Shown here piece after piece: positions 1 to 10,089 of a stretch of 64,000 bases of DNA. This stretch comes from Acanthosepion pharaonis. Its lineage: Eukaryota > Mollusca > Cephalopoda > Sepiida > Sepiidae. Numbering within the stretch: position 1 is the stretch's first letter; each line of letters starts with the position of its first letter. Below the pieces are notes generated by a model. That model saw nothing but the letters and a program-made list of their open reading frames with translations, ran no database searches and was not told where the DNA came from. The translations under genes and the position numbers were made by a program. The DNA is taken from assembly GCA_903632075.3 (NCBI GenBank), contig CAHIKZ030003496.1:1738501-1802500 (forward strand). Reading direction: 5' to 3'.

Positions 1-690
1 TGCCCGTGCTCGATTCAAATCGTACGACTCATACAGCACTGCACGCACTAACCTGTTACTTCCCGCGCATAGCGTGACCTTAAATTAATCTGCATTTAGG
101 AAATACCCAACCGGAAAAACATTTTTAAGGGTTGACTGATTGTCCATTTGCACTCTGTTTGGAGGGTGCTCAGAGTTGAAACTTCACATGATGACTCCCA
201 ATGGCCTCCTCATAAATCCGGTCGGTTTTCGCTAAAAAACCGACATGCGGTTCAGACGCAATCTGGGCGTATCGGCTTTTGGGTTTTATCGAATTTCCGC
301 GCTGTTTAGGGGTCCGTGGTCATGAAACTTCTGGACAACACTTCTAAAGGTAGACTCTAAGAGGGTGTCAAATTTGGTTGAAATGCAATAATTCCTTCTG
401 TAAGCAGATTTTTTCGATTATCGATTTTTTCGGAACCCGAGTCCGAACTGAAAAATCGGGCTGCGTCATGTCCTTAAGGCAGCCATTTGCAAATATATGG
501 TGAAAACCGCATAGAAATCGGGTGAGAAATGCGGCCTGGGCGAGGTAACAACGCCCACGACAGACACACAGACAGACAACATGAGAAATATAGATAGCAG
601 ATTACACATTTTGGTTTGTATTTAAAAACGGTAAAAGGTTTATTATTCCACTGCATGAAAATTGTATGAAAATGTTGGGTAATAGCTTAA
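1..690. other. Non-coding flank, no gene seen
   Basis: No convincing open reading frame or RNA gene is visible. The part around 495-590 (a GTGAAAACCGCAT... stretch leading into repeated ACAGACAGAC) resembles the 3' ends of dispersed elements found in many invertebrates, so part of this stretch is probably an old transposable element tail. The family cannot be assigned from sequence alone. Confidence 0.4.
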
Positions 691-744
691 AACAGGTGTA
701 GTTTTTTTTTTCCAAAATAATAAATATATGTTTGTTATACATTT

Positions 745-1318
745 TTTGAGCAAATCACCCAAGCAAGTAGAGAGTGACACTATCACTCAAAGGGTTACAG
801 AGAGTGAGAGTAAAGAGGAGTGTTTGGGAAAAGGACAAAGAGAAGGACAGGGCTCAAGGTCAAGGCATCAGAAGATGTCGCTTGACATTACATTTGTATA
901 TTTCAAGATTATAGCTGTCAGGGAAGCAAGTAAGAGGAAGGGAGTTCCACTGTCGGGAAGTGCAAGAGAAGAAGCTGTTGGAGTAGAAGAGATGGCTACA
1001 TCTAACCGTTTCGACAGTGAAAGGGTGAAATCGAGATGCCAACCTGGAAGCAACGCTTAAATTCCTGCAGTGAAAATACTTGTAGGAAAGACAGAGGGAA
1101 TCCACAGCCCGTCTGTGAGAAAGTGACTGTAGACGAGATGCCAGATCAGGACCCATCACATTGCATATCCGTCTCTGGATTTTGTCGAGGACCTCGAGAT
1201 GAACATCGGGGGCACCAGACCATATATGGTAACAGTATTCAATACAAGGACGAACGGTAGATTTGTAGATTTGAAATATGGACTCAGGAGAGAAAAACCT
1301 TCTGGCGCGACACAAAGA
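745..1318 (-). mobile_element. Jockey/CR1-like LINE, 3' end with ORF2 C-terminus
   Basis: The minus strand is open from 1315 to 860 (151 codons). It encodes the region after the reverse transcriptase catalytic core of a non-LTR retrotransposon: IYKSTVRPCIEYCYHIWSG, then LDKIQRRICNV, then RQWNSLPLTCFPDSYNL before the stop. Related pieces lie at 17.6-18.2, 25.7, 26.6-27.9 and 44.7-45.0 kb, so this is a multicopy family. The 3' untranslated part runs to about 745, where the family's conserved GGGGTGAAATGATT-like end is degraded. It is 5'-truncated, as is usual for LINEs. The clade (jockey or CR1) is judged by protein style only. Confidence 0.75.
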
Positions 1319-1503
1319 ACATACTTGTTTCTTTCTTGGATTTATTTTAAAATACCTAACTCCAGCAAATCACCGTGTATCTGTTTGTTTACGATCAAGT
1401 CGTGTGACACGGATAACCTATACACCTTCAAGTTGTTTTTTTTTATAAAAAATGTTCTAATATAGTATAGTGAATTATATGAAAATGTATATTCTATATA
1501 TTG

Positions 1504-1715
1504 ATGTATATTTATTTAATAATGTTGTTATAAAGTATTATGAATGTTTATTATTTTTCACAAGCATAATTGTAGGAATATAATATGCAAACGTTTGTTT
1601 ATACACCCAATTTATATAGGCGGGTTGATATAAGAATGTGTATTTAAAACAAATACAGAATTTGCTATTAAAAATGCCGTAAAAAAAGAAAAGAAAAACG
1701 AACCTAGCTCAAAAA
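1504..1715. repeat. Dispersed 200-bp repeat, copy 1
   Basis: This stretch is nearly the same as 4206-4405 in the same orientation. Both contain ATTATGAATGTTTATTATTT, a GTAGGAATATAATATGCAAA block and a GGGTTGATATAAGAATGTG block. Here it flanks the 3' end of the RTE element; at 4.2-4.4 kb it sits inside the RTE coding region. No coding potential is seen. Confidence 0.75.
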
Positions 1716-2094
1716 CCCCTTGTTTAATTTTAATTAAATTTTGGCACTGTACATTTTTCTTCTTTTTATGTGCCATGTCCTTTCAGGGCGTAGGCGATCA
1801 TGGCTCTCCACCTCCTTCTATCCCATGCAGCTCTCAACAAGCTCCTTCCCTCTGCTCCCCCCCCAGACCACGTTCTGTCATCCACTTGCTTAAGCCCGCT
1901 AGGTATGTCACGCGTTGTTTTCCCTTGTCTCTCTTTCCCTCTTTTTGACCCGTGAGTATCAGATTCTCCAAACCTTCCTTCCTCATTATGTGTCCCAGGA
2001 ACTTCAGCTGCCTCTTTCTGATGTTAAGTATAACCCTGCTCCTTGTTTGCAACCTAAGACCTCATCGTTGCTCACACGCTCGGTCCATGATATC

Positions 2095-2750
2095 CTTAGC
2101 ATCCTTCTGTAGAACCACATCTCCGTCGCCTCGAGTCTCTTTTTCATCTTTGATGAAATCGTCCAACATTCGCTGCCGTAAAGAAGGACAGATGTCACGT
2201 AACAGCTCAGTATTCTTTTCTTTGTTATTTTTATTATTATTATGATATGATTATTATTATTATTATGATATCCTTATCATCCTTCTGTAGAACCACATCT
2301 CCGTCGAGTCTCTTCTTCATCTTTGAAGAAATCGTCCAACATTTGCTGCCGTAAAGAAGAACAGATGTCACGTAACAGCTCAGTATTTTCTTTGTTATTT
2401 TTATTATTATTATGATATGATTATTACTATTATGATATCCTTATCATCCTTCTGTAGAACCACATCTCTGTCGCCTCGAGTCTCTTCTTCATCATTGAGG
2501 ACATCGTCCAACATTCGCTGCCGTAAAGGAGGACAGATGTCACGTAACAGCTCAGTATTCTTTTCTTTGTTATTTTTTATTATTATTATGATATGATTAT
2601 TACTATTATGATATCCTTAGCATCCTTCTGTAGAACCACATCTCCGTCGAGTCTCTTCTTCATCTTTGAAGAAATCGTCCAACATTTGCTGCCGTAAAGA
2701 AGAACAGATGTCACGTAACAGCTCAGTATTCTTTTCTTTGTTACCAAAGA
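2095..2750. repeat. Fourfold tandem duplication inside the RTE element
   Basis: A unit of about 170 bp (TCCTTCTGTAGAACCACATC ... CACGTAACAGCTCAGTATT, followed by ATT/ATA-rich sequence) starts near 2100, 2278, 2449 and 2623. The first part encodes, on the minus strand, the LLYGSECWTISSKMKKRL region of the RTE protein; the second part is an (ATT)n microsatellite. The (ATT)n tract probably drove unequal exchange. The repeated units make a coding copy impossible. Confidence 0.85.
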
Positions 2751-3548
2751 AATCCTCTTGTCTCGCAATACCCTGCTCAGCTTTTGGAATGCGTCCTTGG
2801 CCATCCCAATACGTCTACGGATCTCAGTGTCACATTTACCGTCCTCTGTGAAAACGTTTCCCAGATATTTAAACTTCCGCGTCTTCTTGATTCTAGTGTT
2901 CACGACCTTCAGATCGTATTTCGGGCTCATCCTCTGACTGACGACCAAGCACTCCGTCTTCTTGTAGTTTATGCTTAGTCCCTTCTTCTCACCCACCGTC
3001 GCTACCTTCTGTAGGAGATTTTGTAATTTCTTTTCCGTGTCTGCTATCAGTACTGTGTCATCTGCGTATCTTATGTTGTTAAGATTGTGGCGGCCAATGA
3101 TAAATCCCGATAGGGTTTCCAATTCTCTCAGAATTGCCTCGCTGTATAGGTTGAACAGGTCGAGTGAGAAAACGCATCCTTGCTGTATACCCCTTTCTAT
3201 TTTCGTATATTCACTGAACTCGTTCCCTATGCACATGCATGCTGTTTGCTGCCAGTATAGGTTCTTGATTATTCTGATATCCCTCCCAAATATATCAAGG
3301 TTGCTGAGCAGTTCCATCAGATCCTTGTGACATAATTTGTTGAAAACCTTTACATAGTCTATGAAACATAGGTACACGTCCTTCTGCATTTTTATCGCTC
3401 TTTCTGATAACATTCTGAGCATGAATATTGCGTTCCTTGTTCCGTTGTCTTTAACGAACCCGCACTGTTCTTGTCCTATCTTTGGCCTGATTCTGCGGCG
3501 CGCTCTATTCAACAGAATACGGATGATGAGTTCTGTCATGTGACTCAT
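2586..3548 (-). pseudogene. RTE reverse transcriptase domain ORF
   Basis: This 320-codon ORF is the longest intact piece of the RTE element. The N-terminal part has EQCGFVKDNGTRNAIF (RT motif 2), then FIDYVKVFNKL (motif A; the usual D.sKAFD is changed), QQGCVFSLDLFNLY (motif B, normally QGCxLSP), and IRYADDTVLIA (motif C, intact YADD). Next come KFKYLGNVFTEDGKCDTEIR and the VLLYGSKCWTISS region of the RTE thumb. The C-terminus runs into the tandem block and ends in isoleucine codons from an (ATT)n tract, so the natural end is lost. Motif A and B substitutions suggest decay. Confidence 0.8.
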
Positions 3549-4082
3549 TAGGCTTATTGTTTGGTGGAGTTCGCATTCTTTTGCGCCTGGTTTCTTAGTT
3601 ATATCTACGAAGATATCCCCGCTATTATAGATTTAATTTGTTGTCTCGGCAATCTTGTCTATGCCAGTCATCTAAGGCTGTCAGCATTTCCGCTACAATT
3701 CCGTCTGGCCCAGCTGCCTTGTTTCTCTTCAATTTGGCCAATGCGGCTTTTACTTCGGTTTTCAGAATTCCAGGTCCGTTGGTAGTTCTGTGTATTTCTG
3801 GTTGTTCCCTTACGTCGTGGAAGAGTTCTCCAATATATTCTCTCCAGCGTTGAAGAAATTTTCCTTCTCTAATATGAGCGTTGCATCTTTTGATTTTAGG
3901 CAGCCTATTGACGAGCATGTCTTCTGTCCTGTTAGTTGTCTTATTTGTTTGTGCATATCTCTTTTGCTGATAGTATTCAATCTTTCTATTTCTGCACATT
4001 TTTCGTTTAGCCATTTATCTTTAGCTCGCTTGCATTTGGTCCTTATTTCATTGTGTAATTTTCTGTACTCCTTCACTCTGCG

Positions 4083-4405
4083 TCCTCCCCCAGATCACGT
4101 TCTGTCATCCACCCGCTCAAGCTCATCAGGTATGTGACGCGTCGCTTTCCCTTGTCTTTCTTTCCCTCTATTTGGCCCGTGAGTATCAGATTCTCCAGGC
4201 CCTCTTTCCAGATTTATTTAATAATGCTGTCATACAGTATTATGAATGTTTATTATTTTTCACGCACACAATTGTAGGAATATAATATGCAAATGTTTGC
4301 TTATACACCCGATTTATATACGCGGGTTGATATAAGAATGTGTATTTAAAATAAATACAGAACTTGCTATTAAAAATGCCGTTAAAAATAAGAAAAAAAC
4401 GGACC
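4083..4405 (-). mobile_element. Insertion within the RTE element: RTE 3' fragment plus 200-bp repeat
   Basis: Between the linker coding part (ending near 4410) and the KEYRKLHNEIRTK part (starting near 4076) lies foreign sequence. 4205-4083 on the minus strand matches the C-terminal RTE coding region seen at 1960-1840 (EGLENLILTG ... GWMTERDLGE). 4405-4206 matches the 200-bp repeat found beside the RTE 3' end at 1504-1715. The same pair of sequences is therefore adjacent in both places, consistent with nested insertion of, or recombination with, another copy of the same element. Confidence 0.65.
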
Positions 4406-4817
4406 TAGCAGTCCTAGTATCTTAGCAGGGTTTTCTGTCTACTTTCCATCATGTCGAGAATCTCATCAGTCATCCAATCATTTTTCCTTCTCCGTCCTGT
4501 CTCCTTTGGGGTGATATCTTTTGCTGATGTCACTAAAGCGTCTCTTAGTGCGACCCATTTTGAGTTTCCATTGCGTGCCTCGTATCTTCTCTTCACCTTG
4601 TCCACATATTTTTCTTTTAGGTTAGGATCGCTTAGGAGTTTGCTGTATTGCAGTTTGGGTCTGTATTAGGCTTCTTCAGTTTTCTCACTCTTACAAGATC
4701 TTCTAAATTGGTTGTAAAACTCAAAAACAAAGGATTTGAAGGCATATGTTTATATGGACTTCTGTCCTTTTGGTACAAGGAACCTGCTCTCAAAGTCCGT
4801 GAAAGTATTTTTGATAA

Positions 4818-4821
<4 letters not shown>

Positions 4822-4867
<46 letters not shown>
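4822..4867. repeat. (TA)n microsatellite
   Basis: Uninterrupted TA dinucleotides between the 5'-truncated RTE fragment and a SINE-like duplicate. Confidence 0.95.
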
Positions 4868-4870
<3 letters not shown>

Positions 4871-4949
4871 CGGTCGAGTACTTTGGAAGGTAAGCGCGAA
4901 TTTGTAAACAGTGACTGCTACTGCTGATAAAACAGTACCAGTCACTGTT

Positions 4950-5170
4950 TACAAATTCTATGAATCGAGCACTCTGAGTGACTGGCGTGTTTATTCATAA
5001 GTAAATACGTAAAAATTCACTTTTCTCTCTGCCGGGAACTGATAGCTTAGGGAAACAATCTCCGACAGATGCCAAATTAGTCGGGTTTCGATCCTGGCTT
5101 GAAACAATCGAATATCTAGCCACAGCTAGTGATACAGCGAATAGTTTGACTGTGGATATATATATATTAC
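4950..5170 (+). mobile_element. tRNA-headed SINE-like repeat, copy 1
   Basis: This copy has the ATCTCCGACA...CAATT/AAATT block and a Box B-like GGGTTTCGATCCTGGC near 5083, followed by GATATCTAG...ACAGC and a (TA)n end. It is matched by the next entry about 245 bp downstream in the same orientation. A Box A-like GATAGCTTAGG lies near 5041. It is judged a SINE from these internal Pol III promoter-like boxes and from its multicopy nature. Confidence 0.55.
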
Positions 5171-5204
5171 TGCTGATTATTGCTGATAATGCAAGACTCT
5201 CCTG

Positions 5205-5410
5205 ACTGAGTTCTCTGAGTGACTGGTGTGCCGATGGAAAAAATAAATATGCAAAAATTCGCCTGTCTCTCTATTGATCGTCGATGGGCTAGAGGTTAGC
5301 ATCTCCGACAACTACCAATTCGGTTGGATTTTGGGTCCGGCCTGAAGCGATCGGATGTCTGGTCACGCTGATGTGCTGTGATATAGCAACACAGTCTTTC
5401 TGTGGACGAT

Positions 5411-5415
<5 letters not shown>
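5205..5415 (+). mobile_element. tRNA-headed SINE-like repeat, copy 2
   Basis: Second copy of the preceding repeat. It has GAGTGACTGGTGTGCCGATG, GGGCTAGAGGTTAGCATCTC (Box A-like), CTCCGACAACTACCAATT and a decayed Box B (TTTTGGGTCCGGCC). It ends at a long (TA)n tract. The parallel arrangement with copy 1 may be a tandem duplication rather than two insertions. Confidence 0.55.

Positions 5416-5488
<73 letters not shown>
5414..5488. repeat. (TA)n(TG)n microsatellite
   Basis: Perfect TA run followed by a short TG run, at the 3' side of SINE-like copy 2. Confidence 0.95.
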
Positions 5489-5714
5489 TTCTTAATGCCA
5501 TATATGTTATATCCAGTGGATACATATTTTCGAGTAGAGATGTTTATTTTTAATTTTTTTTAAACCGTAAATTTTCGTCTACTGACCTGGTAAAATTAAG
5601 ATAAAAAAACTTAACCACCCCCTTCAACAGATATACTGAAAATTAAAAAAATATTTTTTAAAAAAGAAAAAAATAGTAAATAATGTCAGCTTATATGTAA
5701 AATCACTTATATAC

Positions 5715-5990
5715 ACGGAGGAGTAATGGATAGCGGCTTGGATTGAAGAATCGGAGAGCCGAGTTCGAATTCTGGATTCAAACCCGGTGGAGCCCCCAAG
5801 GAGGATGGACGGCACTTTGTGTTACCTTCCGGCAATCCCTGCAGCTGCGCTGGTACCAAATTGTATTGGTTTATTTTCTCCTTTGGACTCTGCTAGCAAC
5901 GCTAAGAGGGGGGAATTAGATATCCGGGCAGCTCTAGTTCTCCATATATCCCGCCTAGGCTCGTAACGCATCGCGCTACTCCATCGTCTC
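5715..5990 (+). mobile_element. tRNA-Arg-like SINE
   Basis: The head has Box A-like TAATGGATAGCGGCTTGG, then ATCGGAGAGCCGAGTTCGAA with a Box B match (GAGTTCGAATTC). A tail with GGTACCAAATTGTATTGGTT and CTCCTTTGGACTCTGCTAGC follows. The same head is found in opposite orientation at 32157-32095, joined to a 5S-like sequence. The resemblance to tRNA-Arg is by eye. Confidence 0.6.
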
Positions 5991-6015
5991 TCGAGACGGA
6001 CGGATGCCGACGACG

Positions 6016-6016
<1 letters not shown>

Positions 6017-6063
<47 letters not shown>

Positions 6064-6082
6064 CGAGAGAGAGAGAGAGAGA
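6017..6082. repeat. (TG)n and (GA)n microsatellite
   Basis: A TG run followed by a short GA run. Confidence 0.9.
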
Positions 6083-6487
6083 AAAGGAAAGAGTTTTGTT
6101 TTTTTATTTTTAATCCGACAGATTTTTATTACTTAGACGTTATTTTTAGTGGTTACTCGTATTTAGTAGACGCTTCGTTTATTTATGAATTTCTCGAAAT
6201 TTCACAAAATTAAATAAGTGGTGGGGGAGTTAACAGATAAAAAAAAACTTGTTAGGTAAATAATCCGGAGTTCTTTAATATTTTTGTTTTTACGAAATGA
6301 AATTAATGGAACAAGGTAACTAATAAAAACAAAAACAGAATGTTCCTAGCAACTGGAATGTAGAGAAACGCTATTTTCATATTCTTAACTGAAAATAACG
6401 TCAGTATTTGTCACGTGTGGAGAATATTGTCATTATATCTGCGTTGATGTATTCAACCATTTTCTTTTGATTTTATGAATCTGTTGA

Positions 6488-7210
6488 AATAGAGTTCAAA
6501 TATTTCAAGAGAGAATTTTTATGAATTTATAAGTAGTGTAATGCTTATAATTATGTCTACTAGCGAAGGGGTTTCGCCAATAATTGCATTAATATTGCTA
6601 ATTGATTCAAGGTATGATTATTTCTTTGTAATATAAAATATATGCTGCCTATTTTATTATGTTCATGAAAAACAATTGATCCGCAGTAAAGAATTCCTGA
6701 GAAAAAAACTACTAAGACATATCACTCTGTTAATTGAACTATCTACTTAGTTCATGTCATATTAACTGAAAAACACTTATAAAAAAAATTCGTGGATTTA
6801 CCAAATTACAAAATTCATAAAAATTCTCTCTTGAAATATTTGAACTTTAGCGTTGCGACCTGCACACTCCAACACTACATAACCGTTAATAAATAGCTCA
6901 TTCTTAAAAACATCTTTCGGTCGGAAAAACACATTTATTTCGTCTTCCAGTTTTGATTCTAAAGGGAAAAAAAAATACAGCCTGAAGATGAATGCGTGAA
7001 GCCTTTGAAAGTAGTAGCTGAATTAATAAATACACCATATCCTTTTTTTACATAAGGATCTCATCATTCAGTGGATTATTAGTAGTATAATGCTTATAAT
7101 TATGTCTACTAGCGAAGGGATTTCGCCAATAATTGCATTAATATTGCTAATTGATTCAAGGTATGATTAACCCTTTGTAATATAAAAATTATGCTGCCTA
7201 TTTTATTATG

Positions 7211-7214
<4 letters not shown>
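6488..7214. repeat. Compound foldback/direct repeat element
   Basis: AGTTCAAATATTTCAAGAGA at about 6492 is inverted at about 6809-6847 (TCTCTTGAAATATTTGAACT). The 134-bp block 6532-6666 (TAATGCTTATAATTATGTCT ... TTTTATTATGTTCAT) recurs as a direct copy at 7081-7214 with few differences. This is the layout of a partly duplicated non-autonomous element. No ORF of interest is seen. It ends at a (TA)n tract. Confidence 0.7.

Positions 7215-7276
<62 letters not shown>
7215..7276. repeat. (TA)n microsatellite
   Basis: Perfect TA run on the left side of the perfect hairpin element. Confidence 0.95.
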
Positions 7277-7279
<3 letters not shown>

Positions 7280-7305
7280 CAATAAACGTGCAATCAATTT
7301 ACAAA

Positions 7306-7554
7306 TACATGAATTATTCACACAAAACTAATGCAAAGGTTAATGATTTAAATGGCGAGACATCCATCATCGCAAACAATTCAAATAGTACACAAAAACC
7401 TCCAGAAAACGGCAGAAATTTATATAAACAAGGATCAATTCATTCATAACGGATCTGGAGGTTTTTGTGTACTATTTGAATTGTTTGCGATGATGGATGT
7501 CTCGCCATTTAAATCATTAACCTTTGCATTAGTTTTGTGTGAATAATTCATGTA
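7306..7554. mobile_element. Foldback MITE with perfect 101-bp arms
   Basis: The left arm 7306-7406 and right arm 7454-7554 are exact reverse complements over 101 bases, with a 47-base loop. Arms begin TACATGAATTATTCACACAA. The element is bounded by (TA)n on both sides, consistent with insertion into, or expansion of, TA targets. Perfect arm identity implies recent origin or gene conversion. A related, less perfect foldback is at 58632-58798 (both share TTACAAT ... GTTAATGAT). Confidence 0.9.
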
Positions 7555-7602
7555 TATATATATATATATATATGTTTTACACTGTTAAATTAGAACATGT
7601 AT

Positions 7603-7669
7603 GTTACTACTACAAAATTGTACATTTTGTTTCGACGTTTAATAAACAACGTCTCATCAGGTAGTTAAC
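7603..7669 (-). ncRNA. Type I hammerhead ribozyme
   Basis: On the minus strand all elements of a hammerhead are present in order. Stem I 5' strand is GTTAACTAC (7669-7661). The core CTGATGA follows, then stem II GACGTT/AACGTC (6 bp) with an 8-base loop, then GAAA (its last A begins stem III). Stem III is ACAAAAT/ATTTTGT (7 bp) with loop GTACA. The cleavage-site triplet GTA (NUH rule) follows, then stem I 3' strand GTAGTAAC (5 bp, one bulge, 3 bp). Predicted cleavage is between 7611 and 7610. Stems II and III are closed and stem I is open, so this is type I, the kind known from Penelope-like elements and retrozymes. It lies in one arm of a foldback; the other arm (7683-7730, plus strand) keeps the core but has GAAG in place of GAAA. 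Confidence 0.85.
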
Positions 7670-7735
7670 AATAATGGTAATAACCTGATGAGACGTTGTT
7701 TATTAAACGTCGAAGCAACATGTACAATATGTATA
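7611..7735. mobile_element. Foldback element carrying the hammerhead
   Basis: 7620-7662 and 7683-7726 are inverted copies (TTCGACGTTTAATAAACAAC and its complement) separated by about 20 bases. The right arm differs in the part that would form hammerhead stem III. A (TA)n tract lies on the left and a T-rich run on the right. Confidence 0.8.
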
Positions 7736-9030
7736 CCTTCTTTTTTTTCTTTTTTTTTTTTTTGTTGTTGCTTAATTATGTATGATAAGAACTTGATGTA
7801 ATGCAGCTGACAGATTTCGGTCAAGGTTTTCGAACGTCGATAACAAATTCTGGTCAGGGCTTCGGCCAGACGCTCAGAGAAAATTAAAATAAAAATAAAA
7901 AAGAGAGAGAGAACATGAAGAAAATACAGAAACAGAGGACAACTCAACGGAACACCTGTTTGACAAAACGGAAATTACCGACATGACGGACAACTATGTG
8001 TCAAAGTTCTTTGTTTTTCTTTGTTCTCTTTTATCTTTCTTTCTTTCGTCAATAGATGAATAGACAACATTTAGAAATAAAAGGAAAAAGAAAGAAAATA
8101 AATGAGATGCCGGACACGTGTTTTCTTTCCTGAAAACGTATAAAAACTCCCAAACGTTTACTTAGAAAATAGTCGCGCTATAAACTAACTTATTCAGCGA
8201 GATAGTCCTGTTGCCAGTCTTCTAAAGCGATAAATGGAGAAACGAGAACTGCCGTCGGTATGTGGTTTATATACGAGGACAAATTGTCGGCGTGTACTTG
8301 AAAGAGTTTGTGAAAATGAATTTAAGTAGCGCTACAGGGAACGCAATACCTAAGATTCAAAAGGAATTTTTTAAAATGAAAAAAAAATTCTTGAAGCTTC
8401 TATTTTAGTTTAAATTTCCAGCTAATAGATTAAATTTAATATTTCCAATAAGCAAATTACGTTGCTGTATCTCCAAAACCAATTTAAATTGACAGGAAGG
8501 GATTTTTTTTAATTTTACTAAAACAGCTGATTAGTGTCCTTTTTAGTCTTCTTTCATCGAATTGTAATTTATTATTAAAAGATCTTCCAAAAATAAAATA
8601 TTCTTTTGAAACTTTCTTTGGGGAATATTAGCTGATTTAAAATATAATTAGTCTGATTTGAAACAAATTATTTACTTTTAAGTAAACATGGCAGTAAGCT
8701 GTTGACATGTTTGACAGCTCAATGACCAATTCATGTTTAATCTAATGTCGTTCTATGCGTGTTTTAACCGTAAAAATAATTAAATATAACGTGAGCGCAT
8801 TTTAGATATAATTTTAAGTACTCAGTAATCTTAAAAATTTAAGAAAAGATTCTCCGTAATCTAATATTTTATTGAATTTTAGGTACTTTCTGGATTTAAA
8901 TTTACAATAGTTATCGATCTTATTTTCTGATAATGTCATGTATGGACACCTGTATCTACAAAAAATCGGCACGTTTATATACATACAGATTCTTTTTAAA
9001 AAATATTGGGGTTTAATTACTTGTAATACG
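7736..9030. other. AT-rich non-coding stretch
   Basis: No gene-like ORF, RNA gene or clear repeat boundary is seen. 7740-7765 is a T-rich run. The stretch near 7800-7880 has a short minus-strand open frame with no recognised domain. Confidence 0.5.
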
Positions 9031-9039
9031 TTTTTCCAG

Positions 9040-9780
9040 TTATGATTAGTAAATATAGTTTTTGCTCAATAATTACATCATCTAAAAGGGTGAAATTAAT
9101 ACAGAATTTTAAAAATATTAAAACATAATAAATTATACTAATTTAATTTTTTTTTAAATGAGAACAATGCATATAAAAATTCATTATTCATCGAAAAATT
9201 GTTTTTAATCTTTAATATATTTTATTTATAAAACAATTACAATCTTTTCTAATTAAATAATGTCATAATTGCTTTGCATTTTTTTAATTTACGACTCAGA
9301 GCAGATTTTCAGTAAATGGTATATCTGTTTGGCAAAAGCAAATTGATGATTTAAATTCCCTAATGAGTCCTGCTTTTAACTAATATGAAGGGAATAGAAT
9401 TCTAATTTCTTGAAATTTCATAAAATTAAATAAGCCGGGGATAACAGATATGAAAAAAAAAAAACATATTTTTAAGAAGATTTTCTAAAAATCACTCAAA
9501 AGTAATTTCATTCATTTGGGAATAAGTTTTGAAAATTTGATTAAAATCCGATAATTATTATTTTTCAAATAATTTCCAAAATAATGTGTTTTTTTTTTTC
9601 GGCAAAAAGACGCTAAATATTTCACCCATCCGCTGACGCAAGATAAACAAGATATTTAACCCAAATTTCGGACGTGCTAGAAAGGATAATAAAAAAAACT
9701 AATAAAGTAAAAAAATAATTTAGTCGTTCCTCTTAATAATAACACAAAACTTTTGACAATTTTTATCAAGCTTGGGTCTT
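9040..9780. repeat. Dispersed AT-rich repeat, copy 1
   Basis: This region parallels 20690-21490. Shared blocks in the same order include AAATTAATACAGAATTTTAA, TTTCTAATTAAATAAT, AAGACGCT...CGCTGACGC-like sequence, and TTCCTCTTAATAATAACAC. It is non-coding, an old non-autonomous element or duplicated segment. Confidence 0.65.
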
Positions 9781-10089
9781 TTATTATCATGGTATTCCCT
9801 TTACAGCGAATGTTTAGAGGTGCCTAGTATAGATTAATAACCATTACAGAAGGTCGTAAGACAAAAGTTAAGAAAATGTCATGGATAGACGAGAGCGGAA
9901 AGATGAACGGTGTGATGGGTGAGAGAGGCGGATAGCGAAAAATAAGAGATGAAGAAAAGAAACAGCGAAGAATAGGGATCAGGGAAAAAGAGATGGTGAT
10001 GAATGGGAGAAGGGGAAAAGAGACGGTGACGAATGGATAAAAAAGCGATGAATGAGACATGTGGAAAAAGACACAGTGAAGAATGTGGG

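Larger units (their letters stand above)
1770..4690 (-). mobile_element. RTE-clade non-LTR retrotransposon, 5'-truncated and rearranged
   Basis: Read on the minus strand this is a damaged RTE-type endonuclease/reverse transcriptase element. In order it has a linker (4690-4410), a pre-RT region (4076-3810), the RT N-terminal part with KLKRNKAAGPDGIVAEML (about 3740-3680), the RT catalytic region (3548-2586), a fourfold tandem block (2750-2095), and the C-terminal region with RKRQLKFLGHIMRKEGLENL and a final WRAMIA...GHGT-like end near 1775. The endonuclease domain is missing. Stops and frameshifts, an insertion at 4083-4405 and the internal duplication make it non-functional. The clade is inferred from the order and spacing of motifs shared with BovB/RTE proteins. 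Confidence 0.8.
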
